Assembly (NCBI GenBank): GCA_022495005.1
Contig: JAGYXB010001962.1
Location: 1,345,802 to 1,409,801 of the forward strand
Direction: 5' to 3'
Source: Rhyacophila brunnea
Lineage: Eukaryota; Arthropoda; Insecta; Trichoptera; Rhyacophilidae
Length of the DNA stretch: 64,000 nt
Numbering within the stretch: position 1 is the stretch's first letter; each line of letters starts with the position of its first letter. Made by a program: the position numbers and the translations under genes. This document shows, piece by piece, positions 11,291 to 22,468 of the stretch. The notes beneath the pieces were generated by a model. The model did no database searches. It was not told the DNA's origin and worked only from the letters and a program-made list of their open reading frames with translations.

Positions 11291-11494
11291 GATTAATAGT
11301 ATTTAAGATATATTCTTGTTAATTATTATCAGTTGTAGGTTTATAACATAGTAAGTATTGATGATAAATATTTATCTTTGCTCGATAGATAAGATATCTT
11401 GCCGAAACAACTGGGGCTCAATTTTTAAAATAAGAAATACCTTGCTTAAAAACGCGATACAACACAAACATATTATTATTATAATACTCCTCCA

Positions 11495-12390
11495 AGCCAA
11501 TCCGCCCCGCATCAAACCAATCCGCCCCGTCTCAATCGAGCGTATCACGACACCCTACTTATGTTGTGGAGCCTGGGAATGTCTCAGGTGCAGATACCCA
11601 AGACTGAGGTAATCACGCACTCAAATGTACTTTTGATTTTTTTTAAACACTCTCTAATAAAAAAGACAGCCCGTAAGAGAGAGGGGCACGCTCTAGGGGC
11701 GGCATGGTATATGAAAGTATGGTGAAAAAGTATGACGAAACAGGTTGGTAATCAATTTGCGGTAAAATTTCCACGTTAACATTATATTATATGGGTACGT
11801 TATACTGACCAAAGTAAACCCTCCGTGATGCCCTGCATTTTTTTTATCGCGTCGCCATTTCTCGTGAGTTATCGGCTGTTGTAGACATGCTTCATTCAGT
11901 TGTATGAGGAAGCCAAATCGTTGCCTATCTCTACTTTTAATACATCTATGGGCACGCTGAAGTAACAAAAGGATTGATTCTAGTTAATAAATATTAAGTA
12001 TAGACAGCGCTCGAAATGGACAATTTTACCAACCGGAGCGCTTGAAAATTTTATGAAAATATCAACATAATTTTATAATATGTACTTATTTTATAAAAAT
12101 AAGTGTGTGAGATTTTTTGTTTGGTACCTATATGGCCTATCTAGCTCAGGCGATCAATTTATTTTTTCCACGAGACGGAGCGAAACAAAGCTAAAACAGT
12201 ACGGTCATACAAATCAAAGTGAAGAGATCTTCATGTCTGCAGATGCCCCAAATTTTTTTAACGCAACAATATTGGCATTTGTGCCGACCAGGATGGACAG
12301 GTGGTTGGACCGATACGAGCATCTCTTTTCTCTTGGAGCATATTCTCGGACATTCCCAAACGATTATGGTCTGTTCATTAATAAAATCAT
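11495..12390 (-). mobile_element. R1/LOA-like retrotransposon 3' end, second copy, interrupted
   Basis: 12190-12390 resembles the ORF2 end at 2698-2880, and 11495-11700 resembles the 3' UTR at 2398-2630 (CTCAATCGAGCGTATCACGA and flanks). They are separated here by about 490 bp that include part of a hAT MITE (12005-12188). The same 3' UTR occurs alone at 21665-21830. Confidence 0.5.
12005..12188. mobile_element. hAT MITE (CAG-G/C-GCTCGAAATGG ends), truncated
   Basis: Starts CAGCGCTCGAAATGGA and contains the CGAGACGGAGCG motif of the family (17025-17228, 60272-60506), but the opposite terminus is absent. Confidence 0.5.
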
Positions 12391-12404
12391 ATTAGTATAC
12401 AATT

Positions 12405-12517
12405 AATTTTACGATTAGAGCAACTTTGTAATTTTTGTTTATTTCACTTATCTTTTACCTGCCACGCCAGGCCCCCAGTCTAGAGCCCTGTCAGCCTCCC
12501 CCCTGGTGGGGGCTATG
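12405..12517 (+). mobile_element. CATGGCCCC hAT MITE, right-end fragment
   Basis: Resembles the last 110 bp of the family: ACGCCAGGCCCCCAGTCTAG, then GAGCCCTGTCAGC, ending GGTGGGGGCTATG. Confidence 0.5.
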
Positions 12518-12794
12518 CACAAAAATTACATTAATGCATATTTTTTTATTTGATAAATAATTCAATATACAAACAACTTAACACACGACGAAGAATTAAA
12601 TATACATATTTCCATGTATTTGTATTATCAATATACATAATAACTAATTGATGTGATACCTGAGCTTGTCCCAATGAACGTAAAAGTTTTATATATTTTT
12701 GACTTTAGATTTGAACGATCAACCCGAAGTTCTTGGTCAATCAAGAGGCAAGACCGTTTAAGCAAGACTACTTATTATTTTACAATGTTTTTAT

Positions 12795-13110
12795 TAGCTC
12801 GTATTCTTATTTGTCCGTTGGTTGTTTATCCAGTACAAATCTTGCAATCGATTTTTAACTAACTTCCTGACTAGCTAGACATTTGAAACTTTTAGAATTT
12901 ATCAGAACACGATGCCAGTGCATTATTTTAATACGTTCAGCCATCTTTAAGTAGAATTGAATTCATGTTCAGTTAATTCTGTTTTAATTGAAAAGTTATT
13001 TCGGAAGAAATTCGTAATCCAATCCACTATTATTGGTTTGCTAAGTGGGTGGTCCTAGCAACTAAATTATTAATATATACGTGCGTTACTAAACTATGAA
13101 AATCAAAATG
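12795..13110 (+). repeat. Dispersed repeat, three copies in the window
   Basis: CTTGCAATCGATTTTTAACT, ATCAGAACACGATGCCAGTG and CAGTTAATTCTGTTTT recur at 44280-44480 in the same orientation and, over the latter part, inverted at 28075-28310. No coding potential was found and the type is unknown. Confidence 0.55.
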
Positions 13111-13199
13111 ACATTTCAGTATTCTATATTTTGTTTGTTTGTTTGTTTTTTATTTACTTCATACCATGTACAAGTTTGAGCATATTGAGCATAATAATT

Positions 13200-13814
13200 C
13201 AACAGAAAATTTAAAAACGTTGTATGTAAAAAGTCCTTTTTATCTTGTAATTATAACTTGAGTTGAAAAACTTTGCTCACCTAGATATGTCCGAGGATAT
13301 TCTTTATTAATCGAAATTCAGAAAATAGCCAATGGAACATCGGCGAATTTCAGTTTTAGCTTCCCGTCATTTCTCAATTCAACAAATTCCTCTCAAATTT
13401 ATAGGGAAAGTGCTTCTATAGAATTTTCGGCATTGGTTGCAAAAGGGTTTCGAATCCAGTAGTATTGCTTGAATGAAAGTAATGATGAAATTTCTTTTGC
13501 AGCCAAGTAAATGTTTTTGAGACGGATCCAAAATTAATTGCTTGTTTTCAATGTTGGTCTGGTAGGTCCTTTGGTACATTTGTAGAGACCCTTGTCTTAC
13601 CTCCTTCTAATTTATCAGAGCATGTCAATATATTTTCATTCTGATCTTGAATTGTTTTATTAAGTTCATGCAAGTGTTCAAATATATTACCAGCCATCTA
13701 CGCAAATTTGGCTATTAAGTAAGTATTGTTAAAATACAATTTTTTTTTTTTTTGGAAGCAATGCTCCGCGGCACACCTAACATCGTCTCGCGGCACACCG
13801 GTTTCGGAGCACTG
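13200..13814 (-). pseudogene. hAT transposase remnant with one terminal repeat
   Basis: The edge at 13814 reads CAGTGCTCCGAAACCGGTGT on the minus strand, a hAT-type end. Inside, minus-strand fragments in shifting frames give GNIFEHLHELNKTIQDQNEN, FWISINKEYPRT-like and YLGEQSFS, which resemble segments of the GTF2IRD2/ZBED-like hAT transposase group (DIFxxLNELNxxLQG, FWxSVxxEYP, TTYLCExxFS). Heavily decayed; the other terminus was not found. Confidence 0.5.
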
Positions 13815-13940
13815 GTTTAGACGGCTAACTTATTGTAACAATTATAATATCTACCTCAATAGATAAATATTATGATACAGTTATAATATTTATCACTTTA
13901 GCGGTCGATCATCAGCCTTGTGTATTGAATAGACCCAATG
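13815..13940. mobile_element. One end of the TCTATACACAAGAC foldback MITE
   Basis: CTAACTTATTGTAACAATTA and the terminus CCTTGTGTATTGAATAGACC match the family at 878-1143 and 45969-46273. The opposite end is lost, probably where it abuts the hAT remnant. Confidence 0.4.
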
Positions 13941-13975
13941 GACCCCATAGCAATTTTTTAGGGAATGTGACAACT

Positions 13976-14345
13976 GGACGCCGCACTGTCGTAGGCAAGT
14001 ATACAGAATGTAGACTAGGAATTTTAATCAGTTTTTATTTACTAGTTTTAATTAATTTCACTCTTAACATCATGTTTTTGATTGCGGATTGAGAATTACT
14101 ATGCCTAAGGCTTCATATAAAATAAAAAACTCTTTTTTCGTTGGAACTTAAACATATGCACGATTAAATCATTATTTACGTGTGCATATTTAATATCTCA
14201 CCAACTATTAAAACATAATATAATAATTTAAATATAAATAATAATATTAAATATCTTTTTTTAAAGTATCTATAAGTAGGTACCTAACGTCTATTTAATT
14301 TCGAATTGCGTGGCGTCCAGTTGACCCGGCGACAAATCGTCCTAG
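13976..14345 (+). repeat. Repeat with GTCAACTGGACGCC-type ends, copy 1
   Basis: GTGACAACTGGACGCC at the left is mirrored by GGCGTCCAGTTGACCC at the right. The segment from 14083 on is repeated in direct orientation at 58350-58631, where a hAT element has inserted near its right end. Probably a MITE. Confidence 0.5.
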
Positions 14346-14685
14346 AACCTTTTTTTATGAGCTCGCCAGAGTTTGCAATTATGATTATTTTAAATAGCGA
14401 CCCGGCACTATCTTTTTAGCACTAATACACTGGCCCGAAGTCCATTTTTTTGCTGATAAAACTATGTTTTCAATAATGCTTCGTAAACAGTTCTGCTTTG
14501 CCATTGATTATCAAATAATCAAATGTTTAGGTATACGAGCGTGTCGGTACAATAATCTCTTGCCTCCATCTATTTGCAGGTGTTCTCTTATCAATCATTA
14601 AAACGTAAATCTCAGATATTTTATTGGATATTATCAATAATATAAAAATTAATATTTGTTTGTTTGTTCGTATTGTATGCGCTGC

Positions 14686-15160
14686 CATACCGTTCATCCG
14701 ATTGCGATAAAACTTTGTTAACTTATTGCTTGCACTTCCGCGAAGAGTATAGGCTATATCTTATATATAAAAATGAATTTCTGTCTGCCTGTCTTTCTAT
14801 CTGTCCCGTATGCATTCCTATACCATTCATCCGATTGCGATGAAATTTTGGTAAGTGGTTGTACGCATACCCGCAAAGGTTTCTAAATAAGAAAAACCAT
14901 CTTCTTCTACTCCTTCTTCATTATATCTTCTTTTATTCGTATGGTTCCTATACCATTCATCCGATTGCGATGAAACCTTCGTCAGTTGTTGTGGTAACAC
15001 CCGCAAAGGTTTCTGAATAAGTACAACCATCTTCTTCTTCTTCTTATTCTTCGTCATCTTTCTATCTTCTTTTATTTGTATGGTCCCTATACCATTCATC
15101 CGATTGCGATGAAACTTGTGTCAGTTGTTGTGCGCACACCTGCGAAGGTTTCTAAATTAG
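14686..15160 (+). repeat. Tandem repeat, period about 130-139 bp
   Basis: The unit begins CCATTCATCCGATTGCGATG, then a CCCGCAAAGGTTTCTAAATA segment and a CTTCTTCT-rich tail. Two full units (14815-14944, 14945-15083), a third partial one and a diverged leading copy at 14686 are visible. It is not CRISPR-like, since there are no unique spacers. Confidence 0.7.
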
Positions 15161-15476
15161 TATTATGTAAAATATAACGTTTGTTGTTTGTTTGTTCCAT
15201 GCAATTTTGATATTTTTTTTTTACTACATATTAATAACATTAATAACGTTTGCATATTTTGGATTCGATTTTAATTTAGTGGTCTTTAGTGAGCTTAATA
15301 TAAATCAGTAATCACAGTAATTCTTCATTAAAGACAAATATCTTTGATCGACAGATATCATAAAATCAATATCGATCATGTAGGTCTCTCTATCAAGGCT
15401 TTAAAAAATTGTAATAGTTTTGTGTTGACAAATACTGAGTGTTACATTATTGAGGTGTAGTTTGGTTATCTTAGGT

Positions 15477-16286
15477 CAGGGCTGGTGAACCTTTTTACGA
15501 AGGAGTGCCAACATTTCTCAAATATTATTTTTCGACTGTGACGTGATGAGCACTTTTTTATAGGGAAAACATGTTTTGAAGAATATTATTAAAAAAGTTT
15601 AAAAAGTACGATTGAGTTCTGTCACAGTATTTCTAGCCGAAGGCATATGTAGGCTTTGAATATTTTTTTACTTTACTTGAAAAAGAGGTCGTGGGAGAAT
15701 TTTCACCACGCTCCCCCGCCGCCTGTTCAGGTCAGTGCAATAATATTATGTGTGATATAATATAATGCGTAAGGACCGACATAAATATACAATAAAACGT
15801 AATGCTCATTCTTGAAGAGTATTTGCCTGCTATTTTTATACTACAAAGTCTGAACAAAGATCTGTTATTTATGCATGAATTTCGTCGTTTCCGTTTCCGC
15901 ATCGATTGGTAAATAATATTAAAAATCGAAGGAAATACGAATGGCAATATTGTCATTATATTTTAATGGTACATACATACTTATATAATATTTACTTGTA
16001 AAACTTTTTTGTAAAACAAATATTTTTTTAATTATTATATGCATCTTTTCTGACCACCTGTTACTCACTGTATTCATTCATCCCTCGTTGCTACAAATGT
16101 GTCCCTCATAAGTGAAACTCTCCCTACTTCAATAAGAAGTACTAAGAAAATAATCTAACCTAAAATTTAAACACCTTAAACCTTGTGCTTACTTTATTAA
16201 CAAAAAAGTTTTAAGTTAGACATTTTTTCGCAAGATTTTCGGGGAGCCCCTGGCACACATTGCGGAAATCCGGTTGATAATCACTG
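15477..16286. mobile_element. hAT-like relic
   Basis: The ends CAGGGCTGGTGAACC and ...GATAATCACTG resemble hAT termini, and nearby CCTGGCACACATTGCGG fits the CAG-G-x2-GGC pattern. No matching target duplication and no recognisable transposase. Confidence 0.35.
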
Positions 16287-16744
16287 GTATTAACCGTCAA
16301 AAGGGTATTGTATGTAAGTATATAAATGTTAAAAAATAAGTAATTTTAAAATCGTCATTTTCATTATTAATTCTATTAAACAAAACGACAGCAAACCGTC
16401 TTTCATTATTTGTAGCTTCCGGTAGTGTTGCCGTATTTAAAATAATTACAGTGTTGCAAAGTGTCAAATACAATATATTGGATTTTAGGACGAAAATTAA
16501 ATAATAAAAAAACATCCGGAGCAGTGAAGCACTATAAATTTTCGGTGCTCCGGGTAAAACTCCATTGCTACACTGCTCCGTGATCCGAGCTCCGCTCCAA
16601 AGCTCTGGTAAAATTGAGCCTACAAGAAGTGAAGTGACAAAATGGTGAAACTTTTTCATTGACTTTTGTATGGAACTGTATTAACCTTTTTATATTAAAA
16701 TTCTAATGGATTCAAGCTCTGTACTATTCCATTTAAGTCGTTTT

Positions 16745-16780
16745 TTGCGACCCGGGTTTCGCCTTTCGGCATCTTCAGGC
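16745..16780 (-). other. Hammerhead-like motif (weak candidate)
   Basis: The minus strand reads CTGAAGA, then T, GCC-GAAA-GGC, then GAAAC and CCCGGGTC. CUGANGA and GAAA are the conserved halves of a hammerhead core, with a 3-bp stem II and GAAA loop. The extra T between the core and stem II and the very short stems make it doubtful. No Penelope-type ORF is nearby. Confidence 0.2.
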
Positions 16781-17024
16781 GTCATTAATCGGAAGTTTAT
16801 TATTTAAACAAAAAGAAAAGGTGTTTACAGATAATATTGATTGTAATAGGATAATAAGAAGGGTGAGTTAATTTCACCTTTACTGATTAATGTCACTTAG
16901 CTCACTTAAGCATAATATGCTTGCATAATATGGTAGTCGTGTTCACTTTTACTTACTGATAGCACTTGGTTCACTTTTAGATATGTTAGTCATGTTCACC
17001 ATTACAGTAACCTTATCTAATAAT

Positions 17025-17228
17025 CAGGGCTCGAAATGGACCGGAGCGCACCGGAACGCCGTTCCGGTTCGTAAAATCGGTAATATTATCGCTCCGTCTC
17101 GTGGAAGAAATAATTTGACCGTCTGAGCTAGAAGGCCCATTTAACAAAAAATTTAACACACTTAATGTTAATATCTTTAGAAAATTTTTGAGCGCTCCGG
17201 TTCGTAAACATTTCCATTTCGAGCGCTG
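17025..17228 (+). mobile_element. hAT MITE, CAGGGCTCGAAATGG family
   Basis: CAGGGCTCGAAATGGACCGG at the left is mirrored by CCATTTCGAGCGCTG at the right. Inner GGAGCG/CGCTCC motifs also mirror each other. Siblings are at 60272-60506, 12005-12188 (truncated) and 30977-31110 (truncated). Confidence 0.65.
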
Positions 17229-17873
17229 CTAATAATATTAGATAATTATTATCACCTGGCTCAGTTTATGTTTATTTTATAGTTTATAATCATAATATTA
17301 TTATTGTTGGGCATAATATTGTTATGATTTTTCTCCAGCTCTCAAGATCTGTTAGTTCGTGATAAAAAGAAATAAGTATAACATTAATTCTTTGTTAACA
17401 TTTTTAAAAGTTTTATTTTATACGAAACGGTTTAAGTAGGTTTCAACAGTAGTTGTTAAAAATGACAAAAAAAATAAATAAATCAGATTATCGAGTCTTT
17501 CCATAATGATTACTTAATATTTAGAGCAGCGATTTCCAAACTGGGAGGGGTGGACTGTTTGAAAGTGAGGCGCGAAAAGTTTAACATAAATGTAGCCACA
17601 GATTTGAAGTTTGCAAAAGCATAGTTCATAAAACGATCGCTAGTTATAAACTACATAAAAAAACAGTCCTATAAAAGTTAGGTTGTTTGGAAATCTGTCT
17701 GAAGATATGGAGACTAATTTTATTATAAGTACCTCACTTCTATACTATTGAGAAGTGCGCTGGCTATCTCGCGAAAAAAATATTCAAAGGTTCAAATCAC
17801 ATTGAAGAAGCAAACTTGTTTATTTGGTTGAAATTTAAAAAAAAAATGAATAATCCATGCAAAGACTAATGTA

Positions 17874-18350
17874 TTGACCGATTTAAAAAGACAAAGTGAA
17901 AGCATTCATAAAAAATGGAATTATGGAAATCAAAATTATAAAAACAGTAAGTTCGTCATGTTTCCAATTTTAAATGATTTCTGCGCCAGATATATTGAAG
18001 CAAACAAAAATCTATTTACTGAACGCTTGGATAGTTTGCTAATGCACTTTTCACATTATTTATTTATAAGATTTCGATTTTACAAAGTTAGCGTGGATAT
18101 AAAATCTATTTGTCAATGAACAAGATGATGAATTATTTGGATTCACTACTATTGGAAAGGAAAAATTGATAGAATTATCAGGCGATAATTCATTGAAACA
18201 AAAACCCAAGTTCAATTTTGGTTGAATCGAAGTGAAGAATAATAATATTATAAGAGTCTAGAAAAACAATGCAAGTAGGTAGGCAACATCATATTTATGC
18301 GAAACGGGATTTTATGCATTAGCTGCAATGAAATCCAAATATCGAGCAAT
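17874..18350 (+). pseudogene. hAT transposase remnant (GTF2IRD2/ZBED-like)
   Basis: An open stretch encodes FPILNDFCARYIEANKN and a later frame gives DELFGFTTIGKEKLIELSGD then LKQKPKFNFG. After another break TGFYALAAMKSKYRA follows. These resemble, in order, the middle and C-terminal dimerisation part of hAT transposases (FPxLxDF, LIELSxDxxLK, FSALAAIKSKYR). Stops and frame changes separate them, and it is cut by the insertion starting near 18480. Confidence 0.6.
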
Positions 18351-18479
18351 TCAAAAATGAATAGGTATAATTTATTATTATAGTAAAGCTTTGTATATTT
18401 TTTAAATTAGGTTTTTTATTCATTTTTTGTATTAGTATATACATTTTTGATTATTTATTCAACTCCATTCAATTACATT

Positions 18480-19004
18480 CAACTCGATGCGAAATGTCTG
18501 AGACTCACGATTGTACTCGGTCAAAACCAAATGCCGCCTATTCGACGCTTGCATTCTGACGGTGCTGCTTTACGGTAGCGAATCATGGCATCTTACGAAG
18601 GCTCAGAGAAACCGTATACTGAGCTTCGAAAACAGATGTTTGCGACGAATACTGGGTGTGCGGTGGTATGACTTTAGAAGCAACGAGGAGATAAGAGAAC
18701 GCACCAAGCAGCCTCTCATCACGCTAAAAGTGAAGAGGCGACGTTTGACCTGGCTCGGCCACGTGCTGCGGATGCCAGAAGAGAACTTCAACCTGGCTTG
18801 CCTGTTCTTCAAGCCGACCGGATTCCGGCGTCCTGGAAGGCTGCTAAATATAATTTACAGAGTGTATATGGCAGAGCTACGGGATGCTGGTTTGACCTGG
18901 AACGAAGCAAGAAGACTGGCGAGCGACAGGGATTCTTGGAGGCGCCGCGTGGTGTCCATAATATGCTCCAGTTAAGGGACGGATATGGCAAAACAAGAAG
19001 ATAT
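18480..19004 (+). pseudogene. Non-LTR retrotransposon, C-terminal part of reverse transcriptase ORF
   Basis: An intact frame to about 18972 encodes CILTVLLYGSESWHLTKAQ, LRRILGVRW, a LTWLGHVLRMPEE segment and AGLTWNEARRLASDRDSWRR. This is the region downstream of the RT active site in RTE/I-type endonuclease-RT proteins. It is a 5'-truncated insertion in the hAT element and ends in an AAG-rich tail. The same family, longer, is at 28964-29696. Confidence 0.75.
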
Positions 19005-19645
19005 TTAGTGAAATAGTGGGGGGAGGCACAAACATTTGATTTTTTTGAAGGGAAGCGTAGAAACATAAAGTTTGGAAACCACTGAGAGTAATATTCAATA
19101 AGGTGTATTAATTATTTAACTACACCTACAACAGCAGTAGCTACGCGAGAAACTTGCACGAATGCAAGATGTTGCTATGGTAACATGCTTGTTAGCTGTG
19201 TTCATTTCAATTGAATAACAACGTGTTGACCAGTCTGTCATAACACTGATAACGTTGAAGTGAGCTAATAATTTGGCTAACTTCACTCCTTACAAACATA
19301 ATAAGATAGTTCAATGGATAATATTATTATAAGAATAAAATACTAATTATAGTACTTACTACATATTTAATTAGCTCACTTCACTTAATTGACATGTAGA
19401 ATACCACAACGCACTTTTTTTTTCAAAAATATCAGTTGGTCCACTTCACTTCTCCCTGGCTCAATTCATCTGTTTTATCTAATAAGCAGATGAATGCAAA
19501 CATCGCTCAGAAAATTGTCAGAGAAAACGAATGACATCATTAATGGACAACGCACTCAGTACAGTAGCTAGCAAGTAAATTAGCGCATAGCGATATTCGC
19601 ACATGTATAGGTAGACGTCACGCAATTTCCATTATGCGATATCAC

Positions 19646-19850
19646 TCATCGAGAATTTATAGCAATATCACCTTTATTGTAATGGCGTTAGAACAGTGTT
19701 TCTAGTGTCAATGTTAATTTGAGCGAACACGTTCGAACCGAACCATTCGGCAGACCGACAAAAAGCATCGAGAATTTATAGCAATATCACCTTTATTGTA
19801 ATGGCGTTATAACAGATTATGCCATTCGGCAGACCCGACAAAAAAGTGGT
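19646..19850 (+). repeat. Two-copy tandem duplication, period about 120 bp
   Basis: CATCGAGAATTTATAGCAAT through TTATTGTAATGGCGTTA and the trailing CCATTCGGCAGACC occur twice in a row, the second copy shortened in the middle. Confidence 0.65.
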
Positions 19851-20244
19851 GTCATTTTTTTCCCCAGATGTTTCGTCCATATTAATGTCATTGGAGAAAA
19901 TAGATCTTTCTGAATACAAACGTCAAAAATGAGGATAAACAGGTAAATAATATAAAAATGTACATTATACTTAAATGTTATGAATTATCATGTTAGATTA
20001 GATTAGGTTACGTTATTAATTTAGATTTTTGTTCAATATTAAACAAACACAAGATTTTTTGTTGGTTCTTTATTATGAAAAATATACGCTCATTAGAAAT
20101 TGTCTTGGATTTACATACATAACAAATAACATCTCATGCCCTATACCCCTAGAAAATATCTTTTTAGAGAACAAACATTATAACGCAATTTGATAAGTAT
20201 TTCATGTAACAATTACTAGTTAAAATCGTCGCAATTAAGTGAGA

Positions 20245-20325
20245 GATGTCCGTAGCTTAATTGGAAAAGCAGACTGGCGGTCCAGCGGCATCCAGCGGTT
20301 ACAGGTTCAAGTACCGTTGGGCGTC
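20245..20325 (+). pseudogene. tRNA-like sequence, second copy
   Basis: GATGTCCGTAGCTTAATTGG (A-box) and GGTTCAAGTACC (B-box-like) with a TTATTTTTTCT terminator. It pairs at its ends like the copy at 1309-1381 and resembles a class II tRNA in length. A decayed third piece is at 38095-38140. Either a dispersed tRNA pseudogene or the head of a SINE. Confidence 0.4.
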
Positions 20326-20347
20326 TTATTTTTTCTAAAGTATATTG

Positions 20348-20434
20348 TTACTCATACAGTGCACCCGTATGGAGGTAACCGCCCTCCTTCAGAGACTCCA
20401 ACAGAAAATTAATATCCGAATTAAACTCCATGCC
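20348..20434 (-). CDS. Candidate terminal exon, unknown gene
   Basis: The minus strand shows a strong acceptor (ttttgttgttctacag) followed by 28 codons and TAA in phase 0: GMEFNSDINFLLESL then KEGGYLHTGALYE. The pyrimidine tract, clean frame and acidic/hydrophobic composition look exon-like, but it has no homologue I recognise and is not clearly related to the other exons here. It could be a 3' exon of an unseen gene or chance. Confidence 0.3.
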   Translation of the reverse strand, partial: GMEFNSDINFLLESLKEGGYLHTGALYE

Positions 20435-20477
20435 CTGTAGAACAACAAAAGGATAAATTTTAAATTATGTACAAGAC

Positions 20478-21300
20478 CAGTGGTCGGCAAACCGCCACAC
20501 GCGACTCTTTGGCCCCTTGACTACGGCTCTTCCACAAATGCCCCCTGCCCTATTTGACATGGCTACAAATAAGAAGAAAAGAAAAACGGAAGACGAAAAC
20601 CGTGAATTTAAAGTTGTATGGACCGAAACTTTTGGGTTTATTCAAAACTTAAGTGGCCTACCGACCTGTATTATTAGTCGGGAAAATTGACGTATTCAAA
20701 TTTAGAGAGACACTTTACAACTAAATACACATCATTTCGCACTCGGTGATGCAAGGAAGAAAGCAGTTGAAGAATTTTAGAAAAATCAAAAAAAAACTAG
20801 TTCTGTACTTAATTACTGAATACAATCTTCCAAAAATGTTAATATAGCAAGTTTTGTGGTTAGTAAAGAGATTTATAGAGAGGAAATCAAGAGTAAATTG
20901 AGAAGTCGTCTTATTGATGAGAACCTGGAATCGTGCTTAAAATTAAAAACAACAACATACAAACATGACTTACACAAACTTTCCAAGGAGATGCAAGACC
21001 ATTATTCACATAAAGTGTTTGTCAGGCATTGTCATGATTTAACTTTATGGATACCTTACGTACAATTTAATTTTTATCAATACATAAGATCATTATTACG
21101 TATGCTATCAAGTTGTATTCAGTGTACCTACCTATAGTTTATATAAGACTTATAACTTTAACTAAAGTTTATTAAGTTAATAAACAGTGTACTTACCTAC
21201 ATATATTATTTAAGTTTAAGAAATTTGGCTCTCAAAAGATATCTCAATCATTGTACTATTGATATTTGGCTCTTTTGACTAATGAGTTTGCTGACCACTG
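20478..21300 (+). mobile_element. hAT element, internally deleted (CAGTGGTCGGCAAAC ends)
   Basis: Left CAGTGGTCGGCAAACC and right GTTTGCTGACCACTG are hAT-type inverted ends. Inside, the N-terminus (ATNKKKRKTEDENREFKVVW from about 20558) and the C-terminus (LKTTTYKHDLHKLSKEMQDH at about 20940-21010) of a GTF2IRD2-like transposase are joined with the middle missing. The octamers outside the ends do not match. Confidence 0.65.
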
Positions 21301-21807
21301 TAATGAGGCTAATAATATTAAATTTCTATTCAGCATAACACTAATACGAATTGAAAGATGCGTAGTAAATTAATAATAAATAGATGATCAATCTGTTGAC
21401 TGCTAATTACATGCATTCGCATAAGCAACCACCTAGAAATTTTACTAGAAGAGAGTCTCTGCTAGACCAGAGATTTTCTATATAAAAGCTGCGGAGCCAA
21501 GAAGTTCTAAGAACATTATCAACAATATCACAAGACTACCACCTGGGTTCTTCTTGAGCTTCTTTAATTACTATGAATAGGCATTTGATTCCATTAAAAA
21601 TCTTCATAATAGACATCTTAAATCATCATAGAATCTTCAGGTTTATATTACATATATTCCGACAACACAAACACGCCCCCCGAACCAAATCCGCCCCGCA
21701 CCACACTCAGTCTTAATCGAGCGTATCACGAGGCACTTCGTTTGATCTGAAGTATCTGTATGGTCGTTAACGCCTGGTAATGTCTCAATTATCATTACCT
21801 GGTAGTG

Positions 21808-22468
21808 CCTCAATACGCGCGGTAACATGATCTTACTCCCTACTTTAGTTTTAGTTTGTCAATTTATGGCTAAGACCGTATGTTGTAGCTTAACCACTGG
21901 GGATTGCCAAAAGAAATGGCGTATTTAAAAAAAACACTCCTTATTCTTAGGTCAATAATTATTGTGAAGCAATCCATTATTCGTAGGATGTTAATCACAC
22001 TTGAATGGTCAAAGATATAGCTTATAATTAGTATCTTTAAAAATATCTTCAAATGTGTTAACCTTGCCCATTTTTTGAATAATAAAATGCCTAATTCTTG
22101 TCAAATTTGGGATCACAGAGATTATCAATATAATTTTTTATCGTACATATTTCACAATAATAATGGTGACATAAATTATACTTATGGTTTTTTAAATGCG
22201 TTTAAAAATTAATAAATGTAAAAAATCTTAACACCACTGCATATGGATGTACTGAAATATGACTATATTCTAAAACATTAGAGTGAGAGATTTAAAAGAA
22301 TACTATTTTACGTAATAAAAATATTGTATGCAGTCATCAAATGTTTAAAATAAATATAACGGCTTCAAAATTATATAAATAGATTATCTACAACGTTTAA
22401 GGAATGTCTAGGGTCATGCTATGAAAATACAATAAAAGCTCCATTTTGACCAACGCTGAGCATGTCCG
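21808..22468 (+). repeat. 0.65-kb dispersed repeat, copy 2
   Basis: Starts near GGTAACATGATCTTACTCCC and ends near ACCAACGCTGAGCATGTCCG. Closely related to the copy at 32128-32812. Confidence 0.7.

Larger units (their letters stand above)
17527..19084 (+). mobile_element. hAT element (CAGYGRTTTCCAAAC ends) carrying a retroelement insertion
   Basis: Left CAGCGATTTCCAAACTGGG and right GTTTGGAAACCACTG form the inverted ends also seen at 35827-37205. The sub-terminal 17570-17760 matches 36243-36440 of that copy in reverse. The transposase is broken and a reverse-transcriptase fragment sits inside. I find no good octamer duplication at the flanks. Confidence 0.6.

Noticed and set aside
11693..11968. 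Minus-strand 91-codon ORF (IKSRDRQRFGFLIQLNEACL)
   Set aside because: No domain recognised; lies between retrotransposon 3' end and a truncated MITE with no splice or start support.
14686..15160. Regular repeats that could suggest a CRISPR-like array
   Set aside because: Units are about 130 bp and tandem without unique spacers, in a eukaryotic genome; a simple tandem duplication explains it.
16500..16620. Mirrored GGAGC/GCTCC motifs resembling a hAT MITE
   Set aside because: No clear terminal pair; a similar scrap at 54275-54330 is too short to define a family.
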